Assembly: GCA_030278955.1 (NCBI GenBank)
Contig: JAOANR010000005.1
Location: 4,259,431 to 4,323,430, forward strand
Origin: Hygrophila difformis
Taxonomy: Eukaryota > Streptophyta > Magnoliopsida > Lamiales > Acanthaceae
Direction of reading: 5' to 3'
Length of the DNA stretch: 64,000 nt
Shown here: positions 14,399 through 25,819 of the stretch, piece after piece
Position numbering within the stretch: position 1 is the stretch's first letter
Layout: every line of letters starts with the position of its first letter
The notes under the pieces: model-generated
Database searches by the model: none
What the model was told of the DNA's origin: nothing
Seen by the model: only the letters and a program-made list of their open reading frames with translations
Program-made: the position numbers and the translations under genes

Positions 14399-14515
14399 AC
14401 AAGACGTATGTGAAGCTGACTTCTCAGATGTCAAGAGAAACCATGTACAAGCTGTCACTCAAGGATCTGTTGCTACGATGCAATGTGTATGTTCAAGGTG
14501 AAGAGCATGCTCTAT
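14399..14515 (+). other. Unidentified exon-like segment inside the Helitron
   Basis: A stretch after a TTACAG acceptor-like site has balanced composition, and an open frame begins at 14395 (MDKTYVKLTSQMSRETMY). It lies between the metal tolerance and ribosomal protein S5 fragments, so it could be another captured piece. I do not recognise the family. Confidence 0.3.
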
Positions 14516-14689
14516 GAGTTTATTTTCATTTGCAACAGTTCGCCAATCTCTTCCAAAAAGATGTATGACATGCTATCAAACTCATGGATTCCATCAATTA
14601 TTAGTCAATCTGAATAAAAACACCATGTAGCTCAATTAATATAAAAAAATTATTTTCTTTGCCAACTCAAAAGATACAAGAAACCCATG

Positions 14690-15053
14690 CTCTACCAATT
14701 GCCAAATTAATTCTTTTCCTTGGACCATGCATAATTTGAGCCTGACAGCATGTTAGTGTTGTTTTGTTGGTCTGAATTATGTGAATTAGCACTTGAAAAC
14801 TAATGTGTTGTGTCAAATATAAGTTATGATTTAGGCGCTGCCTTCTTTTTCTTGGACCATGCATCGTAGGAGCCTGATAACTTGTTAGCGGTGTTTTGTT
14901 GGTCTAAATTATTTGAACCAGCAACCTCAGTTGCGTTGTGCCAAATATACGTTTTGATTGAGGCTGCCATTTTACTTTCTTTTCTTGACTATGCATTATT
15001 GGAGCCTGATACATTGTTAGTGGTTTTTGGTGGTCTAAACTAAGGCTTGACAT
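14690..15053 (+). repeat. 132-bp tandem repeat, about 2.8 copies
   Basis: The motif TTGGACCATGCAT...GAGCCTGA recurs at about 14720, 14852 and 14984, a spacing of 132 bases. Each is followed by a GTTAGTGTTGTTTTGTTGGTC-like segment. Copies are diverged, so the array is not recent. It is non-coding and lies within the Helitron, probably in captured intron DNA. Confidence 0.85.
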
Positions 15054-15219
15054 TTTAATCACATCGCATCATTTGCATTGTATTTTTATATGCTTTATAT
15101 TTTTCGTAAAATCTCATCGCTGAATTTCTATTTTTGTGGGAACTGTAGTCCCCAATGAAACTCCTACCTGCCAATACTGACATTAAAATTTGAACTTAGT
15201 TTCCGCTCAATGGTGGCAG

Positions 15220-15872
15220 GGTTTTGATGTTAAGCTTATTGAAGTCAACAGAACCTGTAAGGTCACAAAGGTAAGATAGTCTTGTTGCTTACTTTCCTGT
15301 GATGATCTTTTCACAAATATTAATAATAAATGGGAATAGGGTGGACAAGTTGTGAAGTACACTACGAGCTTGTGGAAACTATAATGGTGTTGTTGGTTTT
15401 GCTAAAGCAAAGGGTCCTTCAATTCCAGTTACCCTTCAAAAGGTAACCTGTTGGTGCTATTTCGGTTTAAGGTTTACCTAAGGTGGACAGCGAATTCCAT
15501 CAGTTAATCTCATTAAAATTGTTAAACCAGTCAATATGGATTCTCTGGTTGCAAGGTGAATAAAAAAGTTCTACATATATTTGCTTCTGGTATTTTGTAA
15601 TTGGGTGCATGTTAATATGTGTTTGAATATGCATGGATTTCTAAGAAAGAGAGTATTCAGTTAAAGCACTTAAATGCTGCAAATTATTTCTGAGCTCACT
15701 ATTTAGCCATTTAATTATTTGAAATTTCTTGCGTCCATGATGCATTTGTATTTTTATGTATCTTCTTTGATAGGCGCATGAGAAATGCTTTCAGAATCTC
15801 CATTATATTGAGCGTCATGCGGAGCATACAATTGCACATGCAATTCAGACAGCGTATAAAAAGACAAATGTT
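15220..15872 (+). pseudogene. Mitochondrial-type ribosomal protein S5 (nuclear gene) fragment, broken
   Basis: Three exon-like pieces with splice sites are visible: 15220-15270 (GFDVKLIEVNRTCKVTK), 15340-15442 (GGQVVKYTT, then after a one-base frame change ACGNYNGVVGFAKAKGPS and VTLQK) and 15774-15872 (AHEKCFQNLHYIERH, then EHTIAHAIQTAYKKT). They match the S5 core of the plant mitochondrial small-subunit protein encoded in the nucleus. The long N-terminal extension and the C-terminal domain are absent. The frameshift in the second piece rules out function. Confidence 0.85.
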
Positions 15873-15995
15873 CCCTACATATTTGTAATTGTATTATGTT
15901 ATTATGTTAGGTTATGATAGAATGCTGTTAAGGGCAAACTTTTCTATTTCTCCATAGTTTTTACCTTAAGTTTTGAACCTTGTACAAGTTTATCT

Positions 15996-16794
15996 TTGGA
16001 GCCTCAGACATCTTCCCCATTTCTGCCAACATCAGTACCAACAACATGTGGTACTTTTCATGGTAGCAAGGATCACCATCCGTCCCCTGGACATCGCGTA
16101 TCAGCTAGCCAATCGACCATGGCTATGTCTTCATTAGTGCCTTCTCTGTCCATGGAGCCCATCAGTGAATTTGATAACAACAGAACAGTCAAACATGCAA
16201 GAAGTGCTTCGGACCCAGATTTTGGAAGAAGTCCAATGCAGGTTTGCCCATACTCAAATGCTTCATTCATTGCATCAGGAAACTTATTCGCATTTTTTGA
16301 TTGGAGTTATGCTATGAGTTTCCTACAATAGACATAATAAAGTCATTGTTATTGCATGTAGAGCCGGTCTGAGTCATTGAAGCAAGGAAATTCCAGTGAG
16401 GGACAAGACAAATCAGCTGCAGCAGGCACTGCCTCTGGCTTTGGTGGTATGGGTTTGGGTTCTAAGCTATTCCAGAAAACTTTTGGTTTTGTACTTAATT
16501 ACCGTCGCCAGGTAGTTTCTAATAATTTCCGAGATTGCCCCAGATACCCTACTATTTGAATTCATTCAAATGCTCATTTGTTTGTGATTGCACTATCTTT
16601 CTGGGCAAAATTGGGTGAAAAAAAATAAATTTTATTATGATGAGAAACTCAAGGGATCGGTGGAGAAAGGAGCTGAACCTCCAGCAGAAGAGCCTGCTCT
16701 TCAACCTCCACCAACGACTGCTACTTTTCAGAATGGTTCATCAGATTACAACTTAGAAAGTGCCTTGCAAAATGAAGCTAACTTGTTTTTATAA
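15996..16794 (+). pseudogene. SEC16 (COPII coat organiser) C-terminal fragment, broken
   Basis: Three exon-like pieces are visible: about 15996-16241 (SLSMEPISEF, RSASDPDFGRSPMQ), 16362-16511 (SRSESLKQGNS, SGFGGMGLGSKLFQKT) and about 16605-16794 (KFYYDEKLKGSVEKGAEPP, then PPPTTATFQNGSSDYNLES). These match the conserved C-terminal part of plant SEC16 proteins, which organise ER exit sites. The third piece carries an extra A in an A-run (LGEKNK position) that shifts the frame. The large central conserved domain is absent. Confidence 0.85.
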
Positions 16795-17302
16795 CGTTAA
16801 TGCCCACTATGTTATTCAGTTTTTTTGTTTCCTCGTGTTATATTTAATTATAATATGAATGCTTAATGATCACCTCTATACTTTTATATGCAACTATTTT
16901 CAATGTGAGGGATTCGCTGTAGAAATTAATATCTAAAGGCACATCAACACATGAAATGCATTGATATATAGTGAATGGTGCACACAAGTTAATCTGAAAG
17001 TAATTGTTAGAACCTGTTATGGTTATAGCCTGAAAACGATTATCGTAACCTCATAACCTGTTGTGGTGCCATATTCTGCAGTGGGGTATCTATGTGGTGA
17101 TTGTATTTTTGTTTTTAATTATAGCTTTGTAAGATTTTTGTTTTCTTTATTTTAATGCTTAAGTGCTGATGTATATACTCCTTCCAGTGAAACGTACAGG
17201 TAATTTGATCTTCTATTCTGCGTTAAAGGTAATTCAAATCCTAATTTCTGTTTCTTCCTTTTGCAATCTTTTTCTTTTGCTCAGATGACTTGTGCTTGCA
17301 GG

Positions 17303-17475
17303 TGAGGTGAAAGATAAAACTGAAGCTCTTGGCGAAGTTCTAAATGGTGATCGTTTGGTTAGTGCTCCATACAAGCTTGACTTTTTTTGGTTGTCAAAGA
17401 TTCTGAACTAACGTGCAAGAAACAGATGTGCAGGAAAGAAGTTGAAGTGTTCCGAAGTGCAGTTTCTGTTATAAT
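17303..17475 (+). pseudogene. Transmembrane 9 superfamily (endomembrane protein 70) fragment, broken
   Basis: After a TTGCAG acceptor the frame reads EALGEVLNGDRLVSAPYKLD. A T-run then shifts the frame, after which VVKDSELTCKK and CRKEVEVFRSAVS follow. This is the lumenal N-terminal region of TM9SF proteins, multi-spanning Golgi and endosome proteins. Only this short part is present; all nine membrane segments are missing. Confidence 0.8.
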
Positions 17476-17698
17476 ATTCATGTATGCTTTATTGTTTGGC
17501 CTCAGTTAGTTCTTTCTTGCATGAAGGATGATGATAATGGTAATGTTGGTGGTCATGAAGAAAAGTACAGGAATAGGAATGAGATATATGTTATTGGTGA
17601 ATCCTATAGAAAAAGATTGTTGTAGATGGGAACTTACGTACACTTACCTATAATTATTCTTTTTTTTTCTCCATGGGCAGTTGTACGTCCTCATTACG

Positions 17699-17724
17699 CT
17701 GTGCATCGCACAGTTCGCCACTAG
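17699..17724 (+). terminator. Helitron 3' terminal hairpin and CTAG end
   Basis: Stem CTGTGC (17699-17704), loop ATC, stem GCACAG (17708-17713), spacer TTCGCCA, then CTAG. A hairpin close to a CTRR end is the termination signal for Helitron rolling-circle transposition. The spacer is slightly shorter than the usual 10-12 bases. Confidence 0.7.
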
Positions 17725-17764
17725 TCCATTAATATCCGGAGACTAAAATTCATACAATAAGATA

Positions 17765-17965
17765 CTCCATCCCCTCCCATTTCAAATGTTCCATTTTATA
17801 TTTTGGTCCGTCCCATTTCAATTGTCACATTTTTTTATTTATAAAATTTTTACTCCTTCAAACAAACATCACATCAACTATTTACTACACTTTAACACAA
17901 TAACTCATTCTACCTAAAATACCGTACCAAAAAAAAATGTGAAATCTCAAATGGGACGGAGGGAG
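17765..17965. mobile_element. Stowaway-like MITE
   Basis: The element is 201 bp. Its left end is CTCCATCCCCTCCCATTTCA and its right end TGGGACGGAGGGAG, with TA on each side. The inner sequence ATTTGAGATTTCACAT (complement of the right side) pairs in part with the left side. It lies 40 bases after the Helitron end. Confidence 0.8.
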
Positions 17966-18683
17966 TAGTAGTTTACCATCTTTAAACTTTAGTATTAATG
18001 TAATTTAAAAATTGGACCGTTTGGTAAAGAAAGAATCCGCAAAGGATAAGACAATCCGCTTCTTGAATATGCTATCTCCAAATGGTCCCAATATCATAGT
18101 GTATTCAAATTAACAGTAGACTAGTGTAATTATGTGTTTTAGAACTATAATAACTCTAACAAGTACGAAGTAGTATTAGTTAATTTAACAATCTTATTTC
18201 TCTATTTCATTGTCTTTTTAAACTTGAAAAGTTATACTATACAACTGTAATTTCGCATTCTTCTCGAGGGTTTTAGAGTACACATGATACATGAAATAAT
18301 TCGCGTATATTGGAGCGACACATTCACATGATGACAGACTAACACCAACAAAATTTGGGGCACAAAGATGCTGTCCTAAAGGAAAATAAAATCACAGATA
18401 AAAATATGCTTTTTGCCTTGTTCTTAAGGTCACCGCTCCACTTTTGCATCTATTAATCCACACCTCTCTTTCCAACCAAATTGGTTTAAGTGTATAGGAT
18501 TTCATAAAAATAATTTTTTTTTTAAAAAAAAAAGATGAATGAAAAAAAGGAAAAGAAAAAGAGGATTAAACGACATGATTGATATGAAAACATAATAATT
18601 AGCAAAACATTAGGACTCTTGTTCATAATAATCCCATACTAGTGATGTCCTTGACACTCACCCGTTCCTTTGGACAGTTGTTC
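17966..18683. other. AT-rich intergenic DNA
   Basis: No gene, RNA gene or recognisable repeat is seen. A/T runs occur around 18510-18560. Confidence 0.45.
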
Positions 18684-19093
18684 GGTTATCTTCAACCCAC
18701 CCTGCAAATTGCAAATTTTGCAGGGTGAGGGCTCCAACCCACCCTGCAAAAATGGGGAGGTACCCTCCTAAATTGGGCTTTCTGAGAAATTAGCTTGGGA
18801 AATACAGACGGAACACTGTTCATCCCTGTATTTTTATTTTTTATTTTTATTTTCTGTGTGTGTTATTTAATTTATAATAAAAATAAAAATGTTGTTAATA
18901 TTTTGTATGAAAGAGTACTGGTATTTTTTATAAATTTTAAAAAGTGATATAAAATATAATATGTATGGAATATATCTTAATCCTGCAAAAATAGAGGGTT
19001 GGGTTGGAAATGAAATTACTGTAGCTATCCTGCAAAATTAGAGATTTGTACTATAGCTCCTGCAAAAGCAGAGGGTATGGTTGGAGATGGCCT
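18684..19093. mobile_element. MITE-like element with CCAACCCACCCTGCA ends
   Basis: The left end TTATCTTCAACCCACCCTGC and the right end, read on the other strand, GCCATCTCCAACCATACCCT, form an imperfect inverted repeat. Several CCTGCAAAA motifs recur inside on both strands (18700-18750, 18980-19070). It is non-coding, about 410 bp. The superfamily is uncertain. Confidence 0.5.
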
Positions 19094-19813
19094 TAATGTG
19101 TTATTCAAATAATCAGCCAACAATTAACAATTACAAGCAGAATGAAAAATGGAATCAAAACAAGAATACATGGGATTTAATTTGTTGATTCATTTCGGAT
19201 TTTCTCAATCCGGTTACAGTACAACCACTTCAAGAGCCTTTAGGTGCAGATATCACAAAAAACGCATCTCGCATCACAAAACACATCTCTGAGCATCACA
19301 TTTTTGGCATCACACAACACATTTCTCCCAACACACAAAATACACCATTCCATACATCACACAACATAACTCCCACAACACACACATGGTGGCTGCATGT
19401 GCAGCCACCTGAACACTAACCCCTTCCGGATTTTCCAATCCGATACCAATATTGGTATTCTCTAACAATTCTAAGACTCGTTGGATCAGCATTCAATACA
19501 ATCACTTGCATCTTTTTTTATTACTGGACTACTCTAGACTCCCCTTGTCCTAGACAGAACAAATGCCTAGCTCTCATTTGTCTAGACACCTGATGGACAA
19601 CGCTCCAATCTCTTTGTTTTTCTATCAAAAAACGAACCAAAACAATCCAAGCACACATTATATTCTCACAAAGATACTATCTCGTAAACCTAGAAAATAT
19701 AGAGTAAATGAATCAAAACCTCATTTTACTAAAATGACACAAAAATTACCCAAATCAATACGCTTCATTTCAGCCATCTTATTCAATCAATTAAGAACAT
19801 TCTTAGCAGTGGC
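19094..19813. other. Strand-asymmetric, CA-rich spacer
   Basis: No gene is supported. From 19255 to 19385 the plus strand is rich in CATCACAAAACAC-like repeats. A perfect 10-bp stem with a 2-base loop (GGTGGCTGCA / TGCAGCCACC) lies at 19388-19409. A CCGGATTTTC-CAATCCG-like motif occurs at both about 19195 and 19425. It could be part of a decayed transposon. Confidence 0.4.
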
Positions 19814-20232
19814 TGTTGTGGAAGTGTACCCAAATTAGCCAAATGCAGCAAAATAAACAAACACAGAGAATTTACGTGGTTCGGTCAAATCGACCTACAT
19901 TAATAGTCAAGAGGAGAAACAAATTTTACTATGAGGGGAAATATTACAAAAGGGTTTGTACAATAATTTCCGAACCCACAAAACCCACTCAAAAATTGTA
20001 GACTCCCCAGAAAAGCCTTTCTCTCAAATCGGCCCACTAAATTGAAGAAGCAGAGAAAGCTTTTCTCTCAAAGCTGCTTTGCTGCTACTTGCTTCGTTTT
20101 TGGTGTGTCTCTTCCACTGCTAGAAGCTGTGTATTTATAGGGGAAAAGTTCGCAGGGGTGGCTTTGAGGAAAAAGGCTGCGTAAATGCATTCAACCCCCA
20201 ACTACATCATTAATGCACCGCACCACCTAACA
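19814..20232 (-). mobile_element. Copia 3' LTR
   Basis: On the plus strand the segment starts TGTTGTGG and ends CCTAACA, so on the minus strand it starts TGTTAGG and ends in CA. It is preceded on the minus strand by the purine-rich tract AAGGTGGAGATTTG, a typical Copia polypurine tract. It contains the ACGTGGTTCGGTC segment often seen in plant Copia LTRs. Length is about 419 bp. The matching 5' LTR is not in the window. Confidence 0.7.
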
Positions 20233-20399
20233 AATCTCCACCTTGGTGCGACCTAGCATAGTGAATGATGGCCAGGTTCCACTTTGATCTCAAACTTCCC
20301 CGAAAATAAATGTACCCAAACCATGCACACAAGTGTGCCAAATGGTATTCCAACTCTTCTTTTGCCTCCAAATTTTCCATCATGGGAAAACAAAATGCC

Positions 20400-20980
20400 T
20401 CGAAGAGGCAATCAACAACTCAACACATTTAGCAAGTCCAAACAATGTCGAAACTTGCAAAGAGGTACAGGCTTAGTGAACATATCTGCAGGATTATCTC
20501 CCGTAGCAATCTTCTGCACTTTGATCCTCGATTCTGATCTAAAAAATGATATCTCACGTCAATGTGTTTGGTTCTTTCATGATGAACACGATCCTTAGCC
20601 AAACATATTGCACTAAGGTTATCACAAAATACAAATGCTTGATCTTGATGTAGACCAAGATCACCAACCAGTACTTTTAACCAAATTCCATCTTTGGCAG
20701 CATCTGTCAACGCCATGTATTCTGCCTCCGTTGTAGACAGTGTCACTGGAGCCTGCAAGGTTGCTTTTCAACTAACAATAGAACCTCCAAGAGTGAAAAC
20801 ATAACCGGTCATTGATCTCCTGCTATCCACATCTCCAGCATAATCATAATTAGAATACCCAACCACCGAACACTGCAAGTAGCCTCCATAAATAAGACCA
20901 ACATCAGATGTACCTCTCAAGTAGCGAAAAATTCGCTTCACAGCGAGCCAATGCTCTTTTCCCGGGTTCGCCATGAATCG
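20400..20980 (-). pseudogene. Copia polyprotein, RNase H end, broken
   Basis: On the minus strand from about 20980 down, the frame reads RFMANPGKEHWLAVKRIFRY, SRRSMTGYVFTL, then LSTTEAEYMALTDAAK and [15 protein letters not shown]. This is the C-terminal part of Ty1/Copia reverse transcriptase and RNase H. An in-frame stop lies at a Trp position near 20766, and a frame change follows YHF (near 20560), after which the family tail ([15 protein letters not shown]) appears in another frame. Gag, protease, integrase and most of RT are missing, cut off at 20981 by the Athila-like LTR. Confidence 0.85.
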
Positions 20981-20981
20981 G

Positions 20982-22885
20982 TGATGAATGATTTTCACTA
21001 CTCATATTTTACCACAAGCGGATGGTTGTCATCAAGTAATAAAATCGGTGAATAACCGAGTCGAACCAAAGGGAATTTCAGAATATAATTTCATTCTGGA
21101 GAATATTTTAATTGTTTTTAAGTTTATTAAATATATTTTATACATTTTAAAAGAGTTTCAATAATTCTAAAGTTGATTAAATTAAAATAGTGCCCTTAAA
21201 TTTAAAATAAAGCAAATTAAAATTTTTAATTAATAAAAATATAAATGGAAAATGTTTGTGATATTTTAAATATTGCCATCTTTATATAAAAATGAAATTG
21301 CATATTGATTTAGCATTTTCCAATGTCTAAAAAGATCAATTCCTTCAAATTTAATTATTTTATAAAGATTAAAAATATAATAATTTTCCAAATTTCGTAT
21401 TATGCTTAAACGGACTTCATGGGAGCTAATTAAATTGTCTAACATTCTGCAATCATCATTCTAGGACTAAATTTGAGTCTTTCCCGACCATACAAATTTT
21501 CCTATAGCGATTAAATGACACATTTCATTTCCCAAATCAGTGTGTGCATGCTAGAATCCATTTTAAATGTAATTTATTCCCAAGACCGGTACTAAAATTT
21601 AGATTCTACTTTTTATCTCTCGATTTAACAAAGCAGAAACTACAGAAATTAGATTCTAACATTTTAATATGCAGAATAGTGTAGAGCAATTTAATAAAAA
21701 TAGCCAATTAATAAAAATATAGAAAATGTGGATTTTAAATATCATGCCAGAATGTAAATTAAAGCAGATTTCAAGCCAGATTGATCGATCATACAACATT
21801 CTTCCTAAACATGGTGCAATCACAGATTAAAAACATCGGTTAATTTAGTTTAACAAATTAGACAGATTATCAACTAATACACCAGATTAAGATACAAGAT
21901 ATATCGATCAATCACATTTCTCACACAGCAAACATAATTCATATTCTAACACATTTAGGCATGAATTCAGATTTAATATAAATACAGATTATATTATTGC
22001 TTCCATAAAAGATGAATTCGTACTTCAAAGTGTTTCTGAACTCCCGTTCTAGAACACTTCTAACACGAACAACACAGAAATCCATCTGCAAATACGAAAC
22101 ATAATCGAAAATTACATTTAGAGGCAAATTCGAAACATCACAAAGCAAGAAAAAGAAAGGCAATACCTATAATAAAAAGAACACGCTCGGAACAACGTTC
22201 TGGAATGAATCCTCCGGTATGATTTTGTGTTTCTGACATTCTTCTCCCATTATGCAGTGTTTACTGAGCGTTTCTATCGAAAATATGTGTCTCAATGATG
22301 AGGAATGGTGAAGAACGGTGATAAAAATCGAGTTCGGGAGGTTGAAAAACTGCCCAATCGCGACTGTGGCGCGCCAGGTGGCGCTCAGAAGGGGTTTCCG
22401 GCGCCGCAAAGGAGACTCGGCCCATCCTGGTGATTTTCCAGATTGGGCGCCACTTCGGCGCCGTATCGTACATGTGGCGCATCCTGGGAGTTTCTTGCAT
22501 CCGAAATTTTTCCAAGTGTTGAACTGGCGCATGAGTGGCGCTCCGAGGCTTCTTTGGGCACCGCCATGTTGATGTGGCGCATCCTGGACACATTCCAGTA
22601 TCATAAAATCCGAATTTGACAATCTTCATCCTCTGAACATCTTCCTTTCTTCATTTAAATGCCTGAAACATCATTGCAATGTATTAGATTTGCCAAAGTC
22701 TTATTAAAGTGCATAAAACATGGTAAATTCAACTCTAATAAGCTCAATTTATCCATGATAACTAAGAAACATAAATCACATAAAATATAACCTAAAAACA
22801 TTAAATTAGGGTAACATGCATGCATTTTTAGACATATTTTAGTGAAATTTAGGCTCATTTAAATGTGGTTTCCGAGGGTGCATCA
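20982..22885 (-). mobile_element. Athila-like Gypsy 3' LTR (1.9 kb)
   Basis: The plus strand begins TGATGAATG and ends GTGCATCA, giving TGATG...CATCA ends in both directions. Immediately to the right, 22886-22901 read on the minus strand is a purine-rich tract ending in GTGTGGGGATG, the usual neighbour of a 3' LTR in Tat/Athila elements. It contains one GGCGCC hairpin block. No partner LTR lies in the window. Confidence 0.8.
22365..22600. repeat. GGCGCC hairpin repeat block 1 (inside LTR)
   Basis: About three diverged units of 75-90 bases share the skeleton GTGGCGCT...GGCGCC...GTGGCGCATCCTGG. The block is strikingly GC-rich inside an AT-rich LTR. The same skeleton recurs at 26118-26372 and 29770-30122. 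Confidence 0.8.
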
Positions 22886-24490
22886 ACATCCCCACACTTA
22901 AATATTGCTCGTCCATTGAGCAATAAAATCAATTAACATATCAACATGCCAATCAAGATAATAAAGATAAAGTCACTATAGTTCTACCAAATCATAGATT
23001 TCAACAACACAATGAGCTAAAAGGGTTCAAAAGTTTAATGTGCTAGAACAAGGTAAATTGTCATGCATCAACTGTCAAAACCAGATATCCAAAGCACTTA
23101 CAATACATAAAACAAATTAATCACACATAGCAACTCGAAATGGGAGAGTGAATAATGTAAATATGCTTCTCTATATATTCTCGTCTTCAAATATGGTCAA
23201 TTAATGACTCGGTTTCACAATTATTCCAGACACTTTGGCTGAGTTGTAGACGGTTGAATTCCAAAAGCTACTCATGTCTAAGAATATGTGCCAGTCATAT
23301 AGCCAAGAGTTTATAAATATTCTATTTAATGCCCCTTTATTTCAGATTTTTTTTTTTGGATCTTGCATTTTTAACTTTTCTTTTCTTTTTGCAAGATTTT
23401 AATTTTGCCGATTCTATTTTTTTCTTCTTTTTTTTCATAGGGGTTTTACTCTGACTTTATTGTAAATAAGCATCTAAGAAGACTTGGAACGAGCATATTC
23501 ATATATAAATAATGATAACTCTCCACATAACAAGTAAACTAGTATAATTAATCAAAAAGTTTTTCTGCAAGGTAAATAGAATTGTCACCAAGGTTCGAAC
23601 AACTAGCATGACAATTTAACAAAGTCTAGGACTTAAAACTAAGAAACATAATGCTCATTAAGTTGTAAAATCGGATCTAAGCAGAACACTTAGACTTATT
23701 TTGATTTTTTCAAAATTGGCAATGATGTGATAATCTAAATAATAGCACCACTGTGAAAACACAATTTAAATCAAACATAATTAACATACCTAATCATGAT
23801 GCATTCACCACATTTATTCAAAGCATAATAAAATATTAAAATATAACGAAACTCTTACCAAATTATCTTGTGCAGATTGATAAACATAAAACATGAAAAG
23901 ATCACACCTGAAATATTTAGAGCTTTATAATTTCATTTCAACACCAAGGTTTTCCTTTTGCTTCCTTGTTGGCATATCCTGCTTCTTAATATATTTATAT
24001 GGCATTCTCTCAAATAAGAGATAATTGTTAGTGCACACGGTGAATTTCGAATTAAGTAAAACAATTAAATACCATCCATAATTCAGATTTTTAATATTTG
24101 AATTTAGAATTATAATATTAAAATTCAAATTTTTACTATTAAATAGCAATTTTCATCAATTTACTAAATATGGACAGATTTAATAAAACATTAAATTTAT
24201 AGATTCATCAAAAGCAAAATACCACAAGTTCGAAGCAAAAGCAACATAAAAATGCCAACTAAAATTAAACAAAATACTAGCAAAATAGATTTAATCATGA
24301 TTCTTTAATCTAACTTAGCAAAAGAAATCACTCCTAGCTATCTAAACATCTAGAACTCCAAAGATTCATCCGAATCAGCTGCTTCAGCTTCCCTAGTATC
24401 ATTATTGCCATCTTTAGAGCTCGGATCGTCAGGGGGAACATATTGATCACCTAACTTCTCAAACATGAAATGTTCAAGTCTGGAAGAAAG
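22886..24490 (-). other. Athila-like element, non-coding internal 3' region
   Basis: AT-rich sequence between the polypurine tract and the last ORF of the element. No coding frame is supported; it holds T-runs near 23348 and 23420. Confidence 0.5.
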
Positions 24491-25819
24491 TCATGCAAGT
24501 TTTGTCTGTGTACTATCCTCCTTCCTCTTTATCTCGGCCCGAAGTTGATGAATCTCATATGTCATCCTATTTAATGCCGCCACTACATGATCTACACTAG
24601 TACCAGATGTACTAGGTATATCTGTATGATGAGTGCCTGCCCTACGAGGTGAAGTTGGATAAGCTAGCTCTGCACATCGCACACCAGGAGTATGGAAGAA
24701 TCTCTTGAAAGAAATAGGAGGTTTCCTTGCCAAGTCACGATCATAGGCCTCCAAATTTACCCCCGCTCTTTCACAGAGTTTCCAAATAAGTGCAGGAAAC
24801 CCAAGTGTAGACCTCGTTGCATCAGATCCCATACAATCCAGCTCATTTGCTATCAACTCACCAACATCAATAGGCAATCCTTTCTTCACACAATACACAA
24901 AATACAACTCCTCTGCATTGGGTTGGGCAGTGTGTGAAGTAGGATAAATCTTATGCTTGTTGAGCAAATAGAACTGGTAAAGTGGAGCGTCCATCAATGT
25001 AGCAGTGATTCGCTCATCATCCGAATTCTTAATGTAAGCAACTTCCTTTTGCCTTTCAAACATCTCCCTAAGTATCTTCTTCTCTAGCTCCAATCCTCCT
25101 TCTTCAGAATAAACATGCTCATAGAAATTCTTTTGCTTTGTAGCAGGACATGAAACATCAACGGTATCGTAGAGCCGGTTGATTGTGTCAGGATCATATG
25201 GCACAGGCACTCCCCGAATCCATGAAGTAAAGGGTCCAAACCGAGCATTGGCCAGAAATTGCCTAGTAAGCTCCCATGAATATATTTCATCTGGATGTTC
25301 AGCAAATTTCATCCATCCTCGAGTCCTTATAGCATCATGAACCAAAACACGATTTATGTCCTCTTTAGTAAACCTTTTGTCTTGAATAATCCATGCGGTA
25401 GACATATCTTGATAATATGAATATGCTTTCTGATTTATGAACACTGTTGGATTGAAGATCTCTCTAGTTAGTTCTTTCAAGGGAGGTGTGTCATCTTTCC
25501 TATTATGACTCATTTTCTATGTTTGAGCACAACGTGATCGTTTGGTCTCCTCTGGAGAAATTGCCTCTTGAGATTCAGTTATATTCTGTTCCGGTTGAGT
25601 CTCCTCCTGTTGAGCGGAATAGAATGAAACTTCTTCTTCCTCCACAGAATTAGCAGCCAACATGTCATTCACTAATAGATTTTCATTATTGACAGCGGTA
25701 GGCTCTGGATCAGGCTCTCTAATAACAAGTGGTTGTGATGGATTAGGCTCCGTCGATTTCTGTTTCTTTTCAGTGTTGTTTCCATTCTTTCCTTGTGTTG
25801 GTCTTTTCCTAAGCCTCAT
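24491..25819 (-). pseudogene. Athila-like accessory ORF, copy B (plant transposon protein domain), one in-frame stop
   Basis: ATG at 25819 on the minus strand opens a frame that runs to 24491, broken once by TAG at 25517-25519, so about 442 codons in all. The N-terminal 100 residues are Lys/Arg-rich then acidic. The main domain has SWELTRQFLANA, INRLYDTVDV, MDAPLYQFYLL and GFPALIWKLCERAGV, as in the domain called putative plant transposon protein in Athila-type elements. The C-terminus is Ser/Thr-rich and then predicted helical (HQLRAEIKRKE). Its role is unknown. It is clearly homologous to copy A at 26827-28613. A second ATG after the stop (25513) opens the 340-aa remainder. Confidence 0.75.

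Larger units (their letters stand above)
9552..17724 (+). mobile_element. Putative non-autonomous, gene-capturing Helitron (about 8.2 kb)
   Basis: The 3' end shows the Helitron pattern: a perfect 6-bp hairpin (CTGTGC-ATC-GCACAG, 17699-17713), a 7-base spacer, then CTAG at 17721-17724 followed by host T. The best 5' end is TCTATTATGG at 9552, preceded by host A. It is followed by ACTATATAAGAGGGAGAGCC, which resembles plant Helitron starts. Between the ends lie decayed pieces of six unrelated host genes, all in the element's own orientation and all with introns, the signature of DNA-level capture. No Rep/helicase gene is present, so movement would need help from elsewhere. The 3' end is better supported than the 5' end. 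A Pack-MULE is less likely because no long terminal inverted repeats were seen. Confidence 0.65.

Noticed and set aside
22167..22629. Minus-strand open frames of 151 and 122 codons
   Set aside because: They are by-products of the GC-rich GGCGCC repeats inside the LTR; several frames are open at once and none resembles a protein.
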